From NCBI GenBank assembly GCA_964036315.1, contig OZ038509.1, positions 28,660,968-28,724,967 of the forward strand: 64,000 bases of DNA. The letters run 5' to 3'. This stretch comes from Acanthosepion esculentum. Taxonomy: Eukaryota > Mollusca > Cephalopoda > Sepiida > Sepiidae. This document shows, one piece after another, positions 63,551 to 64,000 of the stretch. The position numbers and the translations under genes are program-made. Position 1 is the stretch's first letter; each line of letters starts with the position of its first letter. The notes below the pieces were generated by a model. It was not told where the DNA came from. It searched no databases and saw nothing but the letters and a program-made list of their open reading frames with translations.

Positions 63551-63755
63551 AAGTAGCACGAAATTAATTCGCAGTAATCAAATGAGCGTGCAGCAGCTCG
63601 ACAGGGAGATGCCGAGCAGTGTTCTTTACCCATACAGAATCAACGAGAGAATTGCAGAAAAGCCGACGGAAGAAGCCAACGCAGAACCGACACGCGCGGC
63701 GGAAAAACCCCCCACAGCGGAGAGAAGAACATTGACCAAGAAGAACAAGCCATAA
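63534..63755 (+). pseudogene. Possible displaced cytoplasmic tail; 57-codon ORF
   Basis: In another frame, open from after the TAG at 63531 to the TAA at 63753-63755, lies a polar product. Before its ATG at 63582 it reads 'KIRSSTKLIRSN', a basic stretch as expected right after a membrane segment. From the ATG there are 57 codons, rich in E, P, R and A and ending in 'TLTKKNKP'. Starting within the upstream hydrophobic segment in a shifted frame, it could be the original tail cut off by a single-base indel. A separate small gene is the alternative. Confidence 0.4.
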
Positions 63756-63812
63756 TAACCACACACATACACCCACCGGCACACTTTAAAAAATGAAAAA
63801 ATTGCTTGAAAA

Positions 63813-64000
63813 GAACTTTATATTGCATGAAAAACAGAAGAAGATAAAAGAACTTTATATTGCATGAAAAACAGAAGAAGATAAAAGAACTTTATATTGC
63901 ATGAAAAACAGAAGATAAAAGAACTTTATATTGCATGAAAAACAGAAGAAGATAAAAGAATTTTATATTGCATGAAAAACAGAAGAAGATAAAAGAACTT
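63813..64000. repeat. 37-bp tandem repeat, runs off the window
   Basis: Copies start with GAACTTTATATTGCATG at 63813, 63850, 63887, 63921, a variant GAATTTTATATTG at 63958, and GAACTT at 63995. Spacing is 37 bp, with one 34-bp copy lacking a GAA. It lies after the last open frame, in the expected 3' non-coding part of the element. Confidence 0.95.

Larger units (their letters stand above)
60873..64000 (+). mobile_element. Deleted Gag-PR/Env-like LTR retroelement
   Basis: A plus-strand retroelement remnant runs from the satellite border to the window end. It encodes Gag with zinc knuckles plus a retropepsin, then about 540 bp of decayed coding-like sequence, then an Env-like end with a membrane segment and a possible cytoplasmic tail, then a 37-bp tandem repeat. 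Reverse transcriptase, RNase H and integrase are absent, so an internal deletion is inferred. The 5' LTR and start of gag are missing. It is far more GC-rich than the satellite. The right end lies outside the window. Confidence 0.8.

Overview
The window looks like heterochromatin, probably pericentromeric or centromeric, from an invertebrate animal, most likely an arthropod. The grounds are about 44 kb of AT-rich tandem satellite, Ty3/gypsy-type LTR retrotransposons related to families common in invertebrates, one candidate tRNA-derived SINE, and no recognisable host protein gene. The species cannot be named from the sequence alone.

Layout. A 51-bp satellite (about 80% A+T, roughly 870 units) occupies 1-180, 2089-3905, 15771-35682, 36607-40353 and 42135-60872. 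A second, unrelated satellite of about 159 bp occupies 3906-7162 and 12958-13512, with an inverted piece at 13513-13725 and a remnant near 15193-15247. Seven things interrupt these arrays: (1) 181-2088, a decayed 3' half of a Ty3/gypsy element (RNase H, integrase, 3' LTR); (2) 7163-12957, a complete minus-strand Ty3/gypsy element of CsRn1 type with 861-bp LTRs, a tRNA-Trp-like primer site, intact gag and pol and a 4-bp target duplication; (3) 13756-14065, a tRNA-like head plus (AT)n tail, probably a SINE; (4) 14066-15770, mostly unassigned sequence with small tandem repeats; (5) 35683-36606, an unclassified insertion flanked by TAAC; (6) 40354-42134, a 1.78-kb solo LTR flanked by CTAT; (7) 60873 to the window end, a Gag-protease/Env-like retroelement that lacks reverse transcriptase and integrase.

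The 51-bp arrays have higher-order structure: a 1,477-bp unit in three copies, a 668-bp pair, a block of about 3.4 kb copied 5.0 kb away, a 3,132-bp block containing a 563-bp subunit, and smaller pairs. Because 51 is a multiple of three and two minus-strand frames of the consensus have no stop, the arrays show many minus-strand open frames of 17-residue periodicity. I read these as non-coding.

The gag and pol of the 7163-12957 element work together as a retrotransposon unit. The gag/pol junction carries a textbook-looking -1 frameshift signal: a GGGAAAC heptamer in the gag frame, a 6-nt spacer and a 9-bp stem whose loop contains the gag stop. I see no host operon, CRISPR array, defence system or other multi-gene system. 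The most informative signals are the satellite architecture (dyads, inversions, nested duplications) and what the precise insertions and truncations say about array history.
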